64,000 bases of DNA from JBBDIP01 sp964602455 (GCA_964602455.1 CAZRRG010000001.1:9113-73112), one strand, 5' to 3'; positions 33,556-42,477 are shown, counted from the stretch's first letter. Notes: generated by a model not told the origin, from the sequence alone. Numbers and translations are program-made.

Positions 33556-34983
33556 TTGAGCGATACGCGAGATAGCGTTTTGGTCCCGTCCGAAGTCCTG
33601 GCCAAGGTGATCTCGGTAGCCATGAGCACCGGGGCCGACTTCGCCGAAGTGTTCGTCGAGGACACTTCCACCGAATCACTCGTCGCCGATGACGGCCGGA
33701 TGAAGGACGCCAACTCGGGACGCGACAGGGGCGCCGGGGTTAGGGTCATGAAAGGCGACTCCTCGTCCTACTGCTTTGTGGACAGCCTCGAAGAAAGCGC
33801 CCTTCTCGACGCGGCCAGGATGGCGGCGGCAGCGGTGAACGGAGCCCGCGGAGACTTTGTGGTAGACCTTACGCGGAAGACGGTCCCGCCGGTAAGCCCC
33901 GTCAAGAAGCCCCACGCCAGCCTGGCCAAGCCCTTCAAGGTCGAAATGCTGATGGCGGCCGACGCGGCCGCGCGTGCCTACGACCCGCTCATCAAGCAGG
34001 TCACCGTTGGACTGACTGAGAATGTCAGGAGCACTACCATAGCTAACTCCGAAGGATTGCTCGTGGCGGACTCCCAGACCCGGACCCTTTTCACCGTGAA
34101 CACGGTTGCGTCCAAGAACGGAGTGACGCAGACCGGCTACGTCCGCCGCGGCAAGTCCATGGGCCTGGAACTCCTGGACATCTGGACTCCCGTCGAATGC
34201 GGCAGAGACTCCGCGCGCCAGGCCATCGTCAACCTCCACGCCGCGCCGGCGCCCTCGGGCCCCATGACTGTCGTCATGACCAACGGTTGGGGCGGGGTGC
34301 TGTTCCATGAGGCCTGCGGGCACAGCCTTGAGGCAGACGGGATCATGCGAGGGTCCTCGGTGTTCGCGGGCAAGATCGGGCAGAAGGTCGGCAACTCTGT
34401 CGTCACAGCTGTAGACGACCCGACAGTCTCCAACGAATGGGGCAGCTACGGAGTCGACGACGAGGGTAACCCCGCCCGAAGGAAAGTCCTCATCGAGAAC
34501 GGTGTGCTCCAGGATTACATGTGGGACCGCAAGAACGCCAAGAAGGGATCCCACGCCATGACCGGCAACGGCCGCCGTGAATCCTACCGCTACATCGCCA
34601 TCCCCCGCATGTCCAACACCTGCATCTGGAACGGGGACAGCAAGGCCGAAGACATCCTCTCCGGCACCGACGAAGGCCTGTACGCCAAGGGGCTACGCGG
34701 AGGCCAAGTGGACTCGGCAACCGGAGACTTCGTCTTCGTGGTCTCGGAAGCTTACCTTATAAAGAACGGCAAACTGGGCGACGCGGTGCGAGGCGCCACC
34801 CTTACCGGAAACGGCCTCGCGGTCCTGAACGAGATAGACGCTGTCGCCGACAACCTTGACTTCGGCCCAGGCATGTGCGGGAAGGCCGGGCAGAGCGTAC
34901 CCGCGGCGTGCGGCCAGCCGACGCTGCGCATCAGAAAGATTACCGTGGGCGGCACGTCCAGGCGCGAAAGGGGGAACCGGTAG
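33556..34983 (+). CDS. tldD: TldD metalloprotease subunit
   Basis: 475 residues from a TTG at 33556, preceded by GAGAGGAGG. TldD and TldE form a heterodimeric zinc protease that trims unfolded peptides and matures some ribosomal peptides. The zinc site HEACGH (251-256, the HExxxH pattern) sits in VLFHEACGHSLEADG and marks this as the catalytic TldD-type subunit. Its stop overlaps the tldE start by one base. No obvious precursor peptide gene lies nearby, so a housekeeping peptide-degrading role is as likely as a maturation role. Confidence 0.93.
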   Translation: MSDTRDSVLVPSEVLAKVISVAMSTGADFAEVFVEDTSTESLVADDGRMKDANSGRDRGAGVRVMKGDSSSYCFVDSLEESALLDAARMAAAAVNGARGDFVVDLTRKTVPPVSPVKKPHASLAKPFKVEMLMAADAAARAYDPLIKQVTVGLTENVRSTTIANSEGLLVADSQTRTLFTVNTVASKNGVTQTGYVRRGKSMGLELLDIWTPVECGRDSARQAIVNLHAAPAPSGPMTVVMTNGWGGVLFHEACGHSLEADGIMRGSSVFAGKIGQKVGNSVVTAVDDPTVSNEWGSYGVDDEGNPARRKVLIENGVLQDYMWDRKNAKKGSHAMTGNGRRESYRYIAIPRMSNTCIWNGDSKAEDILSGTDEGLYAKGLRGGQVDSATGDFVFVVSEAYLIKNGKLGDAVRGATLTGNGLAVLNEIDAVADNLDFGPGMCGKAGQSVPAACGQPTLRIRKITVGGTSRRERGNR

Positions 34984-36323
34984 TGAAGGCGGAAGCTGAC
35001 CGCATCCAGGACCTCCTCCTGTACGCCAAAGAGCAGGGAGCAGACCAGTGCGAGGTCTACAAGGAAGAGTCCAGCAACTGGAATTGCCGGGTTTACCAAG
35101 GCAAAGTGGACGACCTCCAGGCCTCGAAGAGCGGCGGCCTCGGGATGAGGCTTATCTACAACAATGTCATGGGGACCGCCTACACCACGGACCTCCGCTG
35201 GGAGTCCATGACGGAGGCCGTCGACCGCGCCATCGAGAACGCCAAGATAGGCCATCCCGACCAGCTGGAGTTCTACAGGCACGAGTCAGCTGAGTACCCC
35301 ACGCTGTCGCTTTGGGATGAGAAGCTGGATAGCATCAGCGACGAGGAGAAGATCCGTCTCGCGCTGGATATGGAGAAGATGGCCGGCGGCAGAGACCCGC
35401 GCATCCAGAAGGTGCTAGGAGCCAGCGTCTCCACCCGGTCTCACAAGGTCACGATACGCAGCACCCAGGGCGTCCACCAGTCCTACAGGTCAAACTCGGC
35501 GTCGGCCAGCATCAGCGTCCTGGCCACCAAAGGCGGTATGATGCAGGCGGGCCACGGCTACCAGTACTCCCGCACCTGGGACGGCCTCAGTCCGAGTTCT
35601 CTCGTCGATGAGGCGATCGAACACGCGGTGTCGCTCGTCGGAGGGCAGCCGGTGGAGTCGCAGGATGCCTCAGTGATCTTCCACAGGAACGTCGCGGGCC
35701 AGATCTGGGCCATGCTGGGACGAACCCTCACCGGAGAAGAGGCCCAGAAAGGACGCAGCATTTTCGCCGGCCGGGAGGGCCAGAAGGTAGCATCGGACCT
35801 CGTCACCGTGGTAGACGACCCGCTCCGGGAGGATGGACCTGGGGCGGCGCCTTTTGACGGCGAGGGCGTACCCCATAAAACCTTCACACTCATAGAGAAC
35901 GGCGTGCTCAAGGGTTTCCTCTACGACACCCGCAGCGCAGCCAAAGCCAACACCACGACCACGGGCCATGCCCACAGGAGCTTCCGGTCCGCCGTAAGCG
36001 CGGCGCCTGCGAACCTGTACCTGAAGCCCGGTAACATGACGCGGGACGAGTTGGTCGCCTGCACCCGGAACGGGTTCCTGGTTGCCGAGGTCAAGGGGCT
36101 CACCGTGGGCGGGTTCAACGTCGTCACCGGCGACCTCTCTGTCGGGGCTTCAGGCCTGTGGATCAAGGACGGCAAAGTCGCCAGGCCGGTAAGAGAGGTC
36201 ACGATAGCCGGGAACCTGAAGGAAATGCTCATGGAAGTGGACGGAGTATCCGACGACTTCAAGTGGGGCGCAATCGGGACGCCTTCGTTCAGAGTGAAGA
36301 AGATGGCGGTAAGCGGAAAGTAG
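34983..36323 (+). CDS. tldE: TldE/PmbA protease subunit
   Basis: 446 residues from GTG 34983, which shares its first base with the tldD stop; GGGGGAA upstream. The open frame begins earlier but only as a shadow of tldD. It lacks HExxxH, as expected for the non-catalytic partner, and has the family landmarks LLLYAKEQGADQCEVYKEE, SIFAGREGQKVASDLVTVVDD, LIENGVLKGFLYDT, SAAKANTTTTGHAHR and the C-terminal GGFNVVTGDLSVGASGLWIKDG. It works with the product of the gene before it. Confidence 0.92.
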   Translation: MKAEADRIQDLLLYAKEQGADQCEVYKEESSNWNCRVYQGKVDDLQASKSGGLGMRLIYNNVMGTAYTTDLRWESMTEAVDRAIENAKIGHPDQLEFYRHESAEYPTLSLWDEKLDSISDEEKIRLALDMEKMAGGRDPRIQKVLGASVSTRSHKVTIRSTQGVHQSYRSNSASASISVLATKGGMMQAGHGYQYSRTWDGLSPSSLVDEAIEHAVSLVGGQPVESQDASVIFHRNVAGQIWAMLGRTLTGEEAQKGRSIFAGREGQKVASDLVTVVDDPLREDGPGAAPFDGEGVPHKTFTLIENGVLKGFLYDTRSAAKANTTTTGHAHRSFRSAVSAAPANLYLKPGNMTRDELVACTRNGFLVAEVKGLTVGGFNVVTGDLSVGASGLWIKDGKVARPVREVTIAGNLKEMLMEVDGVSDDFKWGAIGTPSFRVKKMAVSGK

Positions 36324-36392
36324 TACACTGCTAGTGGGGCGTGCCCCGCACGCCGAGGGTTCATCCAAGCGATCATTGCGGGAGGGAAGAAC

Positions 36393-36581
36393 GTGCCAAT
36401 AGTACAGATCGAGCTCCTCGAGGGAAGAACTGTCGAACAGAAGAGAGCGCTGGTCAAGGAAGTCACGGACGCTATCTGCAGGACTGTGAACGCGCCGCCC
36501 GAGGCGGTGCGGATCATCCTCCGCGAAATGAAGTTCGAGAACTACGCGGGCGCCGGAGTCCTCCGGTGCGACCAGAAGTAG
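36393..36581 (+). CDS. 4-oxalocrotonate tautomerase family protein
   Basis: 62 residues, GTG start. The mature protein would begin with the catalytic Pro (PIVQIELLEGR), with Arg in EGR and in VRIILREM at the positions of the substrate-binding arginines. The usual aromatic NW(G) near residue 50 is NYAGAG. Tautomerases of this size act on 2-hydroxymuconate-type keto-enol substrates, but family members are diverse. Seventy bases after tldE. After the stop, two imperfect copies of a 25-base repeat (about 36580-36630) precede a terminator. Confidence 0.88.
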   Translation: MPIVQIELLEGRTVEQKRALVKEVTDAICRTVNAPPEAVRIILREMKFENYAGAGVLRCDQK

Positions 36582-36660
36582 CCGGACGCAAGAGTTCGGC
36601 AGAAGCAGCCGGAGGCAGGAGTTCCGGGCAAGAGGGTTCGCACCGCGAACGAAGATAACA

Positions 36661-36691
36661 AAGGGCGCTGGCCATCTTGACCAGCGCCCTT
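36661..36691. terminator. Bidirectional hairpin between convergent genes
   Basis: AAGGGCGCTGG (36661-36671) pairs perfectly with CCAGCGCCCTT (36681-36691). It separates the tautomerase (plus) from the hydrolase gene (minus) and could serve both. Confidence 0.75.
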
Positions 36692-36707
36692 GCTTAACCT
36701 AATCCCC

Positions 36708-37682
36708 TTACTCCACCGGGAACGGCGGGTTCAGGTACTTGGCCAAGAACGCCCAGATCTCCCTGCGTGAGGCCTTGGCGAACTCGGTGTCGATCCTGTT
36801 GAACACGTGGCCGCCCGGCTCGTTCTGGTAGATCTTGTACTCGAAGTCCTTGCCGGCAGCCTTGAGAGACTTGATGAGGTGCTCCACTTCGAGCACGTTG
36901 ACGTCTTCGTCGTTGGTCACCGTGTGGATGAGCAGCGGAGTCTGGAGTTTGTCGGCGTTCCACGCGGGCGAGCGCCTCCTGTACTCCCACGGATCCTCCT
37001 CGGCCCTCTTGCCGATGTGATAGGGAGCCGCGAACAGGTTGTGATAGTTCTCTCCCTTATAGCCCATGCGGGCGACGAGATCCGAAACCGGGACTCCGGC
37101 GTAACCAACCTTGTACGCATCCGGATGGTTGAACAGGTTCATGAGAGTGATGAGACCGCCGTGGCTCCATCCGAGGATGCCGATGCGATCCTTGTCGACC
37201 AGCGGGCAAGTCTCCAGCATGAAGTTCCTCGCCTCGTAGCAGTCCTCGACCTCGAGGCCGCCGTAGTCGATGAACCTCCAGAACTGCTCGCCATATCCGG
37301 TGCTCCCGCGGTAGTCAGGCGCGATCACGATGTAGCCCTGGTTCACCAGCTCCTTGATGATGTGAGCCGAACCGGTGCTGAAGTCCGCGTGAACTCCGCC
37401 GTGCACGAACACAAGCAGCGGGTACTTCTTGCTGCAGTCGATGCCCTTCTTGACGAAGGTGTAAGCATGGATCTTTAGGGGATTGCCCCTGTCCTGAGGG
37501 GACTGAGGCAGCGGGTTCGCCGGCGGCGGGCCGCAGTAGACCACTTTGTCAACCACGGCGGTGTCTTGCATCACCTGGTACCACATGACATCGTCTATCG
37601 CTTTATGCAGGGCCGAAAACGCATGTCCCATCCCTTGCAGTTGCCGCTTGAGATCCTCGACCTGTTTGGATAGATCGTCCAT
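36708..37682 (-). CDS. S9-type prolyl oligopeptidase-like alpha/beta hydrolase
   Basis: 324 residues with GAGGAGGG upstream. The catalytic triad is readable: Ser in GILGWSHGG, Asp in TNDEDVNV and His in PGGHVFNR. FVHGGVHADFS forms the oxyanion region and APDYRGSTGYG is typical of S9/dipeptidyl-peptidase-like enzymes. There is no beta-propeller: the first 55 residues are a short helical lead (LSKQVEDLKRQLQGM). No signal peptide, so it is cytoplasmic. It is probably a small peptidase or esterase. It is divergent from hppA. Confidence 0.85.
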   Translation of the reverse strand: MDDLSKQVEDLKRQLQGMGHAFSALHKAIDDVMWYQVMQDTAVVDKVVYCGPPPANPLPQSPQDRGNPLKIHAYTFVKKGIDCSKKYPLLVFVHGGVHADFSTGSAHIIKELVNQGYIVIAPDYRGSTGYGEQFWRFIDYGGLEVEDCYEARNFMLETCPLVDKDRIGILGWSHGGLITLMNLFNHPDAYKVGYAGVPVSDLVARMGYKGENYHNLFAAPYHIGKRAEEDPWEYRRRSPAWNADKLQTPLLIHTVTNDEDVNVLEVEHLIKSLKAAGKDFEYKIYQNEPGGHVFNRIDTEFAKASRREIWAFLAKYLNPPFPVE

Positions 37683-37776
37683 CCCAACTTGCCCTCCTCA
37701 GAGTCGAACATACCTGCGATCTCCACTTCTGCGAACTATCTGTCTTCTCCTTTCGCAATACGAAGTATGGAGGCTT

Positions 37777-37806
37777 TTGACAGGCAATATGCTGCAGGGT
37801 TAGTAT
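37777..37806 (+). promoter_or_regulatory. Promoter of hppA
   Basis: TTGACA (37777-37782), an 18-base spacer and TAGTAT (37801-37806), about 50 bases before the hppA start. Confidence 0.55.
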
Positions 37807-37855
37807 GTCTAGGGCTGCTCAAGCCGGAAACCGCAGCAGCCACAGGAGGGTCCAG

Positions 37856-39856
37856 ATGAACTGGGAATTCATGGCATTGGGAGCGGGAGCGGTCTCGATC
37901 CTGGTGGCTCTCTACCTCTACCGGTGGGTGATGTCACAGGCCAATGAAAGCCGGGAGATGGCGGAGTTTTCTACAGCCATTCAGGAGGGCGCCGCCGCCT
38001 ACCTGAAGCGCTTGTTCCAAGCGCTCGGCGGGCTGGCCACATCGATCAGCATCGTCATCCTGCTAACACTGGGATGGCAGACCGCACTGGCCTACATAGT
38101 TGGAGCCGCGTGTTCGGCTGCTGCCGCGTACGTGGGAATGCACGTAGCGACCCGGGCTAACGCGAAGGTGGCCTGGGCGGCTCGTTCAGGCCTCAAGAAG
38201 GCGTTCCCGGTGGGTTTCTACTCCGGTGGGGTCATGGGGATGTCGGTTGTCGGCCTTGCTCTCATAGGCATGACAGTGCTCTATGCCATCTTCAAAGATC
38301 CCGACGTTGTACTGGGCTTTAGCTTCGGCGCGAGCTCCTTGGCGCTGCTCGCCAAAGCCGGAGGCGGCATCTACACAAAGACCGCCGACATTGGCGCCGA
38401 CCTCGTCGGCAAAGTCGAGTTCAACCTGGCCGAAGATGACCCGCGCAATCCGGCGGTAATTGCCGACAACGTTGGAGACAACGTCGGAGACGTCGCCGGA
38501 ATGGGCGCCGACATCTTCGACTCATACGTGGCGAGCGTGGTAGCGGTTATGCTCTTGGGCGCGTCGCTTTACACACAGCAGTACGTGGTGTACCCGCTGC
38601 TCCTGGGCGCAGCCGGAATCCTTTCGTCCATGATTGGCATGTTCTTCGTGAAGACCGGCGAAGGCAATGATCCCGGAAAAGCCCTCAACACAGGCACCGT
38701 GGCAACCACGGCGATCTTCGCCGCCTTCGCCATCGGTGTGACCTACCTCATGGGCTTCGAGAACCCCTGGGGCCTCATCGTCCCGACCATCGCGGGACTC
38801 CTGGCAGGAACGGTTCTGGGCTTTACTTCCGATTACTTCACCGATATCGATCGCAAGGCAGTGCAGGATACGGCGGGCAGCGCGCGCACCGGCCCGGCCA
38901 TCCTCATACTGCAGGGATTCTCATACGGTCTTGTGAGTATCGTACCGTCCATCATCGGCATTGCCGCCGCCATGATAGTCGCCTGGATGTCGGCCGAGAG
39001 TTTCGGCATCGCCGGCACCTACGGCGTATCGATAGCAGCGGTAGGCATGCTTTCGATCACCGGCATGATCATCTCCTCCGACGCCTACGGTCCCATCGTC
39101 GACAACGCCAAGGGATGCGCCGAGGCAGCCTCGGAGTCCGAGGAGACCATCCGTGTGTGCGACCGCCTGGACGCCGCCGGAAACACCGCGAAAGCCATCA
39201 CCAAGGGTTTCGCGATCGGAGCCGCGGCACTCACAGTCCTTGCGCTGTTCGCGGCTTACTCTGAGACGGTCGGGATACAGGTCATAGACCTCCGCAATCC
39301 CGGCGTAGTGGTAGGGATGTTCCTTGGCGCCATGATGCCGCCGCTCTTCTCCGCGCTCACCATCCTCTCAGTTAGCCGGAACGCGTTCCTTATGGTTGAG
39401 GAGATCCGGCGCCAGTTCAAGGAGATCCCCGGCATCCTGGAAGGCAAGGTCAAGCCCGACAGCAATCGCTGCGTCGACATCGCGACCAAGGGCGCTCTGA
39501 AGGAACTGGTGCTCCCCGGGGTTCTGAGCTTCCTGACCCCTGTCGCTGTCGGCCTCATCCTGGGCAAGAACGCTCTAGGCGGTTTCCTTGCAGGCTCCAT
39601 CGTCACCGGTATCATCTTCGCCCTGCTAATGGCCAACGCCGGTGGGCTATGGGACAACGCTAAGAAGTACGTCGAAGACGGCGCTTTTGGTGGACCCGGC
39701 TCCGAAGCCCACAAGGCTGCTGTGGTCGGCGACACCGTGGGCGACCCCTTCAAGGATACGGCCGGTCCGTCGCTGAACACCATGATCACGGTGATGATCC
39801 TGTCGGCCAGCCTGTTTGGGCCGCTTATCGCGAAGTACGCGTTGTTTGGATTTTAG
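37856..39856 (+). CDS. hppA: Membrane-bound proton-translocating pyrophosphatase, K+-independent type
   Basis: 666 residues from ATG 37856 (AGGAGGG upstream); an upstream in-frame ATG adds a non-family tail. About 16 hydrophobic segments span the membrane. It couples PPi hydrolysis to ion pumping. The catalytic loop reads DIGADLVGKVE, then DNVGDNVGDVAGMGADIFDSY, and the C-terminal acidic motifs GDTVGDPFKDTAGPS are present. The K+-dependence motif is GNTAKAITKG, with Lys446 and Thr449 at the positions that mark K+-independent proton pumps (Ala in K+-dependent enzymes). Pump-ion choice is inference from that rule. Followed by a hairpin directly after the stop. Confidence 0.95.
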   Translation: MNWEFMALGAGAVSILVALYLYRWVMSQANESREMAEFSTAIQEGAAAYLKRLFQALGGLATSISIVILLTLGWQTALAYIVGAACSAAAAYVGMHVATRANAKVAWAARSGLKKAFPVGFYSGGVMGMSVVGLALIGMTVLYAIFKDPDVVLGFSFGASSLALLAKAGGGIYTKTADIGADLVGKVEFNLAEDDPRNPAVIADNVGDNVGDVAGMGADIFDSYVASVVAVMLLGASLYTQQYVVYPLLLGAAGILSSMIGMFFVKTGEGNDPGKALNTGTVATTAIFAAFAIGVTYLMGFENPWGLIVPTIAGLLAGTVLGFTSDYFTDIDRKAVQDTAGSARTGPAILILQGFSYGLVSIVPSIIGIAAAMIVAWMSAESFGIAGTYGVSIAAVGMLSITGMIISSDAYGPIVDNAKGCAEAASESEETIRVCDRLDAAGNTAKAITKGFAIGAAALTVLALFAAYSETVGIQVIDLRNPGVVVGMFLGAMMPPLFSALTILSVSRNAFLMVEEIRRQFKEIPGILEGKVKPDSNRCVDIATKGALKELVLPGVLSFLTPVAVGLILGKNALGGFLAGSIVTGIIFALLMANAGGLWDNAKKYVEDGAFGGPGSEAHKAAVVGDTVGDPFKDTAGPSLNTMITVMILSASLFGPLIAKYALFGF

Positions 39857-39886
39857 GCAAGACCGGAGAAAAAGCGGAGGTCTTGC
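39857..39886 (+). terminator. Hairpin directly after hppA
   Basis: GCAAGACC (39857-39864) pairs with GGTCTTGC (39879-39886) right after the stop codon. No T-run follows, so its terminator strength is uncertain. Confidence 0.5.
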
Positions 39887-40050
39887 CGCGTCGCAAGCAT
39901 AGTGCATGCGCTCTGCGAGCGCGGCGAGCTGCATGCACTATGCGAGATGACATCCTGCTACCAGTTGTTAAGCGCGGCGCTTTCGCTGCGCCGCCAGCAA
40001 CTGCGAAGCAGTTGCGAGATAGCATTCTGCTTCCGATTGTTATGCATGGT
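39887..40050 (+). repeat. Chain of hairpins joined by a 33-base direct repeat
   Basis: Two imperfect copies of a 33-base unit beginning TGCGAGAT (39941-39973 and 40013-40045) alternate with perfect inverted repeats: GCATAGTGCATGC with GCATGCACTATGC (39897-39942), GCGGCGC with GCGCCGC (about 39973-39994), and GCAACTGC-gaa-GCAGTTGC (about 39997-40015). No coding frame is convincing. Confidence 0.7.
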
Positions 40051-40080
40051 AAGGCCCCCTATCAGGGGGCCTTTCATTTT
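40051..40080 (+). terminator. Strong intrinsic terminator downstream of hppA
   Basis: AAGGCCCCC and GGGGGCCTT form a perfect 9-bp stem with a short loop, followed by TCATTTT. Probably the real end of the hppA transcript. Confidence 0.85.
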
Positions 40081-40136
40081 GCCTGCTACAGGTGGGCTAA
40101 TGTCGTTCGCACGCTGACAGGACGCTTACAGCTCCG

Positions 40137-40740
40137 GAAGCGAGGGGATGCGTCAAACCCGTGCGCCCGCAACGTGATGAGGGGCACGGGTGAGCATCCT
40201 CCGCGCGAGGATGCATCGTTTTGAAGCAGGGAAGCCGGGAATCCGGATCCCGCAAGCCGCGGAACCGAGAGGGTGCTTCAAGACGGTGCGTCCGCAGCGT
40301 GATGAGGGGCACGGGTGAACGTCCTCCGCGCGAGGATGCACCGCTTTGAAGCAGGGNNNNNNNNNNNNNNNNNNNNNNNNNNNNNNNNNNNNNNNNNNNN
40401 NNNNNNNNNNNNNNNNNNNNNNNNNNNNNNNNNNNNNNNNNNNNNNNNNNNNNNNNATGAGGGGCACGGGTGAACGTCCTCCGCGCGAGGATGCACCGCT
40501 TTGAAGCAGGGAAGCCGGGAATCCGGATCCCGCAAGCCGCGGAACCGAGAGGGTGCTTCAAGACGGTGCGTCCGCAGCGTGATGAGGGGCACGGGTGAAC
40601 GTCCTCCGCGCGAGGATGCACCGCTTTGAAGCAGGGTGGCCGGAAATCCGGATCCCGCAAGCCGCGGAACCGAGAGGATGCTTCAAAACGGTGCGCCCGC
40701 AGCGTGATGAGGGGCACGGGTGGGCGACCTCTGCCCGAGA
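40137..40740. repeat. Tandem array of a 125-bp GC-rich unit, with a 100-N assembly gap
   Basis: Near-identical copies start at 40232 and 40512, with a diverged copy before (to 40231) and a partial one from 40637. The unit is 125 bp (40512 to 40637), not a multiple of three, so long minus-strand open frames here are artefacts. Each unit has an internal dyad (CCTC-cgcgc-GAGG) and a CCCGTGC/GCACGGG pairing. The run of N at 40357-40456 lies inside the array, so copy number is unknown. There is no gene from 39857 to 40914. Confidence 0.85.
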
Positions 40741-40786
40741 GCCGAAAAGGCGAGAGCTCACATCGTCCGCTGCGCCGCTATGCCCC

Positions 40787-40906
40787 TTTGCAGTTTTACA
40801 GCTTTGCAGTTTTACAGCTTTGCAGTTTTACAGCTTTGCAGTCTTGCAGCTTTGCAGCTTTACCGCTTTGCAGCCTTATAGCATTACAGCATTACAGCTT
40901 TACAGC
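40787..40906. repeat. 15 tandem copies of an 8-bp repeat after serS
   Basis: Units of the form TTTGCAGT or TTTACAGC repeat without interruption from 40787 to 40906 and decay toward the serS end. The array stops eight bases from the serS stop codon. Confidence 0.9.
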
Positions 40907-40914
40907 GTTACTTA

Positions 40915-42198
40915 TCACCGCTTAACTGCCCTCGGCACGATCCGCTCCTGCCCTCCCATGTATGGTCGCAGCACAGGCGGGATGGTAACCGAACCGTCTG
41001 CCCCCTGCCAGGTCTCCAGCAGCGCAACCAGCGTCCGCCCGATGGCGATGGCGGTACCGTTCAGGGTGTGGACGAACTGCGGCTTGCCGCCGTCGGCCGG
41101 CCGATAACGGGTGTTGAGCCCTCTGGCCTGGAAGTCGGTGCAGTTTGAGCAGGACGTGATCTCCCGGTACTTGGCTTCACTTGGATGCCAAAACTCCAAG
41201 TCGTACTTCTTGTACGCTACGGGACCAAGGTCTCCCGAGCACATCTTCACGACCCTGTAGGGAATGCCCAGCGACTGGTAGATGCGTTCCTCCAGCGAGA
41301 CCATCCACTCGTGGGTCTCCTCCGATCGGGACGGCAGGTCGAAGACAAACATCTCCACCTTATCGAAATGGTGAGTTCGCACCAGTCCACGGACGTCTCG
41401 CCCACCGGACCCGACCTCTGTCCGGTAGCACGGCGAAAAGCCGGCGTACCTTATGGGAAGCGCCGCCTCGTCGAGGATCTCCCCCATGTGCATCGCCCCG
41501 AGCGGTATCTCCGATGTTCCGACCAGGGCCAGGTCGTCGCCTTCGATCCGGTAGATCTGGTCGTAGAAGAAGGGATAGTGCCCGGTGCCCTCAAGCACCT
41601 CGCTTCGAACGATGACCGGCGGCACGACCGGTAAGAATCCCTCTCCGCTCAGCAAGTCCATGGCAAAGCGGGCGAGTGCGAACTCAAGGTAGACCGCATC
41701 ACCCTTGAGGAAGTAGGCGCGAGTTCCCCATACCTTCGCGCCGCGCTCAATATCGATAATGCCCAGCGCCTCACCTATCTCCACGTGATCCTTGGGCTTG
41801 AACCCGTACTCCCTGGGGACGCCCCAACGCCGGACTTCGACGTTCCCCGAATCGTCCTCACCGAAGGGGACGTCGTCGGCCAGCATGTTGGGTACGCCCA
41901 GCATGAGTCCGCGGAGGTCCTTCTCGACCTCGGTCAGCCTGCTTTCAGCCTCCAAGATCTTGGCGCGGAGCGCGCGGGTGGATTCGATCAGCTGCTTGCG
42001 CTTATCCGGGTCCTTGCATTCCTGGACCTGGGAAGAGAGCCGGTTCCTCTCCTCTCGCATCTCTCCCGTGGCGCGCACGAGGGAACTCCTCTCGGAATCC
42101 AGCGCCAATATGCGGTCGACGTCAATAGACATCCCCCGCTTCTCCAGCATCGCTTCGAACTGTTCCCTGCTACTGCGGATGATCCCCAGGTCCAACAT
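40915..42198 (-). CDS. serS: Seryl-tRNA synthetase
   Basis: 427 residues, typical. Class II synthetase that charges tRNA-Ser. The N-terminal coiled-coil arm spans about 25-100 (SSLVRATGEMREERNRLSSQV onward); motif 2 is in FSPCYRTEVGSGGRDVRGLVRTHHFDKVEMF and motif 3 near the C-terminus in LNGTAIAIGRTLVALLE. The start MLDLGIIRSSREQF is standard, with AGGAGGGTTAG upstream. A T-box leader precedes it, so expression should rise when tRNA-Ser is uncharged. Confidence 0.97.
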   Translation of the reverse strand: MLDLGIIRSSREQFEAMLEKRGMSIDVDRILALDSERSSLVRATGEMREERNRLSSQVQECKDPDKRKQLIESTRALRAKILEAESRLTEVEKDLRGLMLGVPNMLADDVPFGEDDSGNVEVRRWGVPREYGFKPKDHVEIGEALGIIDIERGAKVWGTRAYFLKGDAVYLEFALARFAMDLLSGEGFLPVVPPVIVRSEVLEGTGHYPFFYDQIYRIEGDDLALVGTSEIPLGAMHMGEILDEAALPIRYAGFSPCYRTEVGSGGRDVRGLVRTHHFDKVEMFVFDLPSRSEETHEWMVSLEERIYQSLGIPYRVVKMCSGDLGPVAYKKYDLEFWHPSEAKYREITSCSNCTDFQARGLNTRYRPADGGKPQFVHTLNGTAIAIGRTLVALLETWQGADGSVTIPPVLRPYMGGQERIVPRAVKR

Positions 42199-42225
42199 GC
42201 CTAACCCTCCTCATGTATTGATGCA

Positions 42226-42477
42226 CCTACAAAATGAAGGAGCAGGCTGTCTCCAAGGACGAGACTGCCTGCTCTCGTGGTGCCACCCTGATTCGCGCTT
42301 ACCGCGCCTCTGTGCCGTTAACGGGGTTATCCGTCGCAGCATACTGTCCTGACGCACGATGCGCCGGTGTTCCGCCGCGCGCCTCCGGGACGCTTTGGAT
42401 GACCTTGGGTACCGCCTCGCACCACCCGGCGGCTCTCTTCGACCCAGGGGATCAACCGTTCTCCCCATCACGGGCTT
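42226..42477 (-). promoter_or_regulatory. T-box leader of serS (tRNA-Ser-sensing)
   Basis: On the minus strand the T-box core AGGGTGGCACCACG (42289-42276) is present; its TGGC bulge would pair with the 3' end of a tRNA with discriminator G, as tRNA-Ser has. The terminator follows: GAGCAGGC...GCCTGCTC (42274-42240) with an extra GTCTC/GAGAC and a T-rich tail. Stem I shows AGAGAGCCG and GGTGCGA motifs. The best specifier triplet is AGC, a serine codon, at 42394-42392, where AAAGCG faces GAACGG in an internal loop. Everything agrees with the serS gene downstream. Confidence 0.92.

Noticed and set aside
32595..33749. 384-residue minus-strand open frame
   Set aside because: Antisense to the SDR gene, whose start, ribosome site and catalytic motifs are clear.
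40097..40761. Minus-strand open frames across the repeats
   Set aside because: They arise from the 125-bp repeat, cross the N gap and repeat the same peptide in shifted frames.
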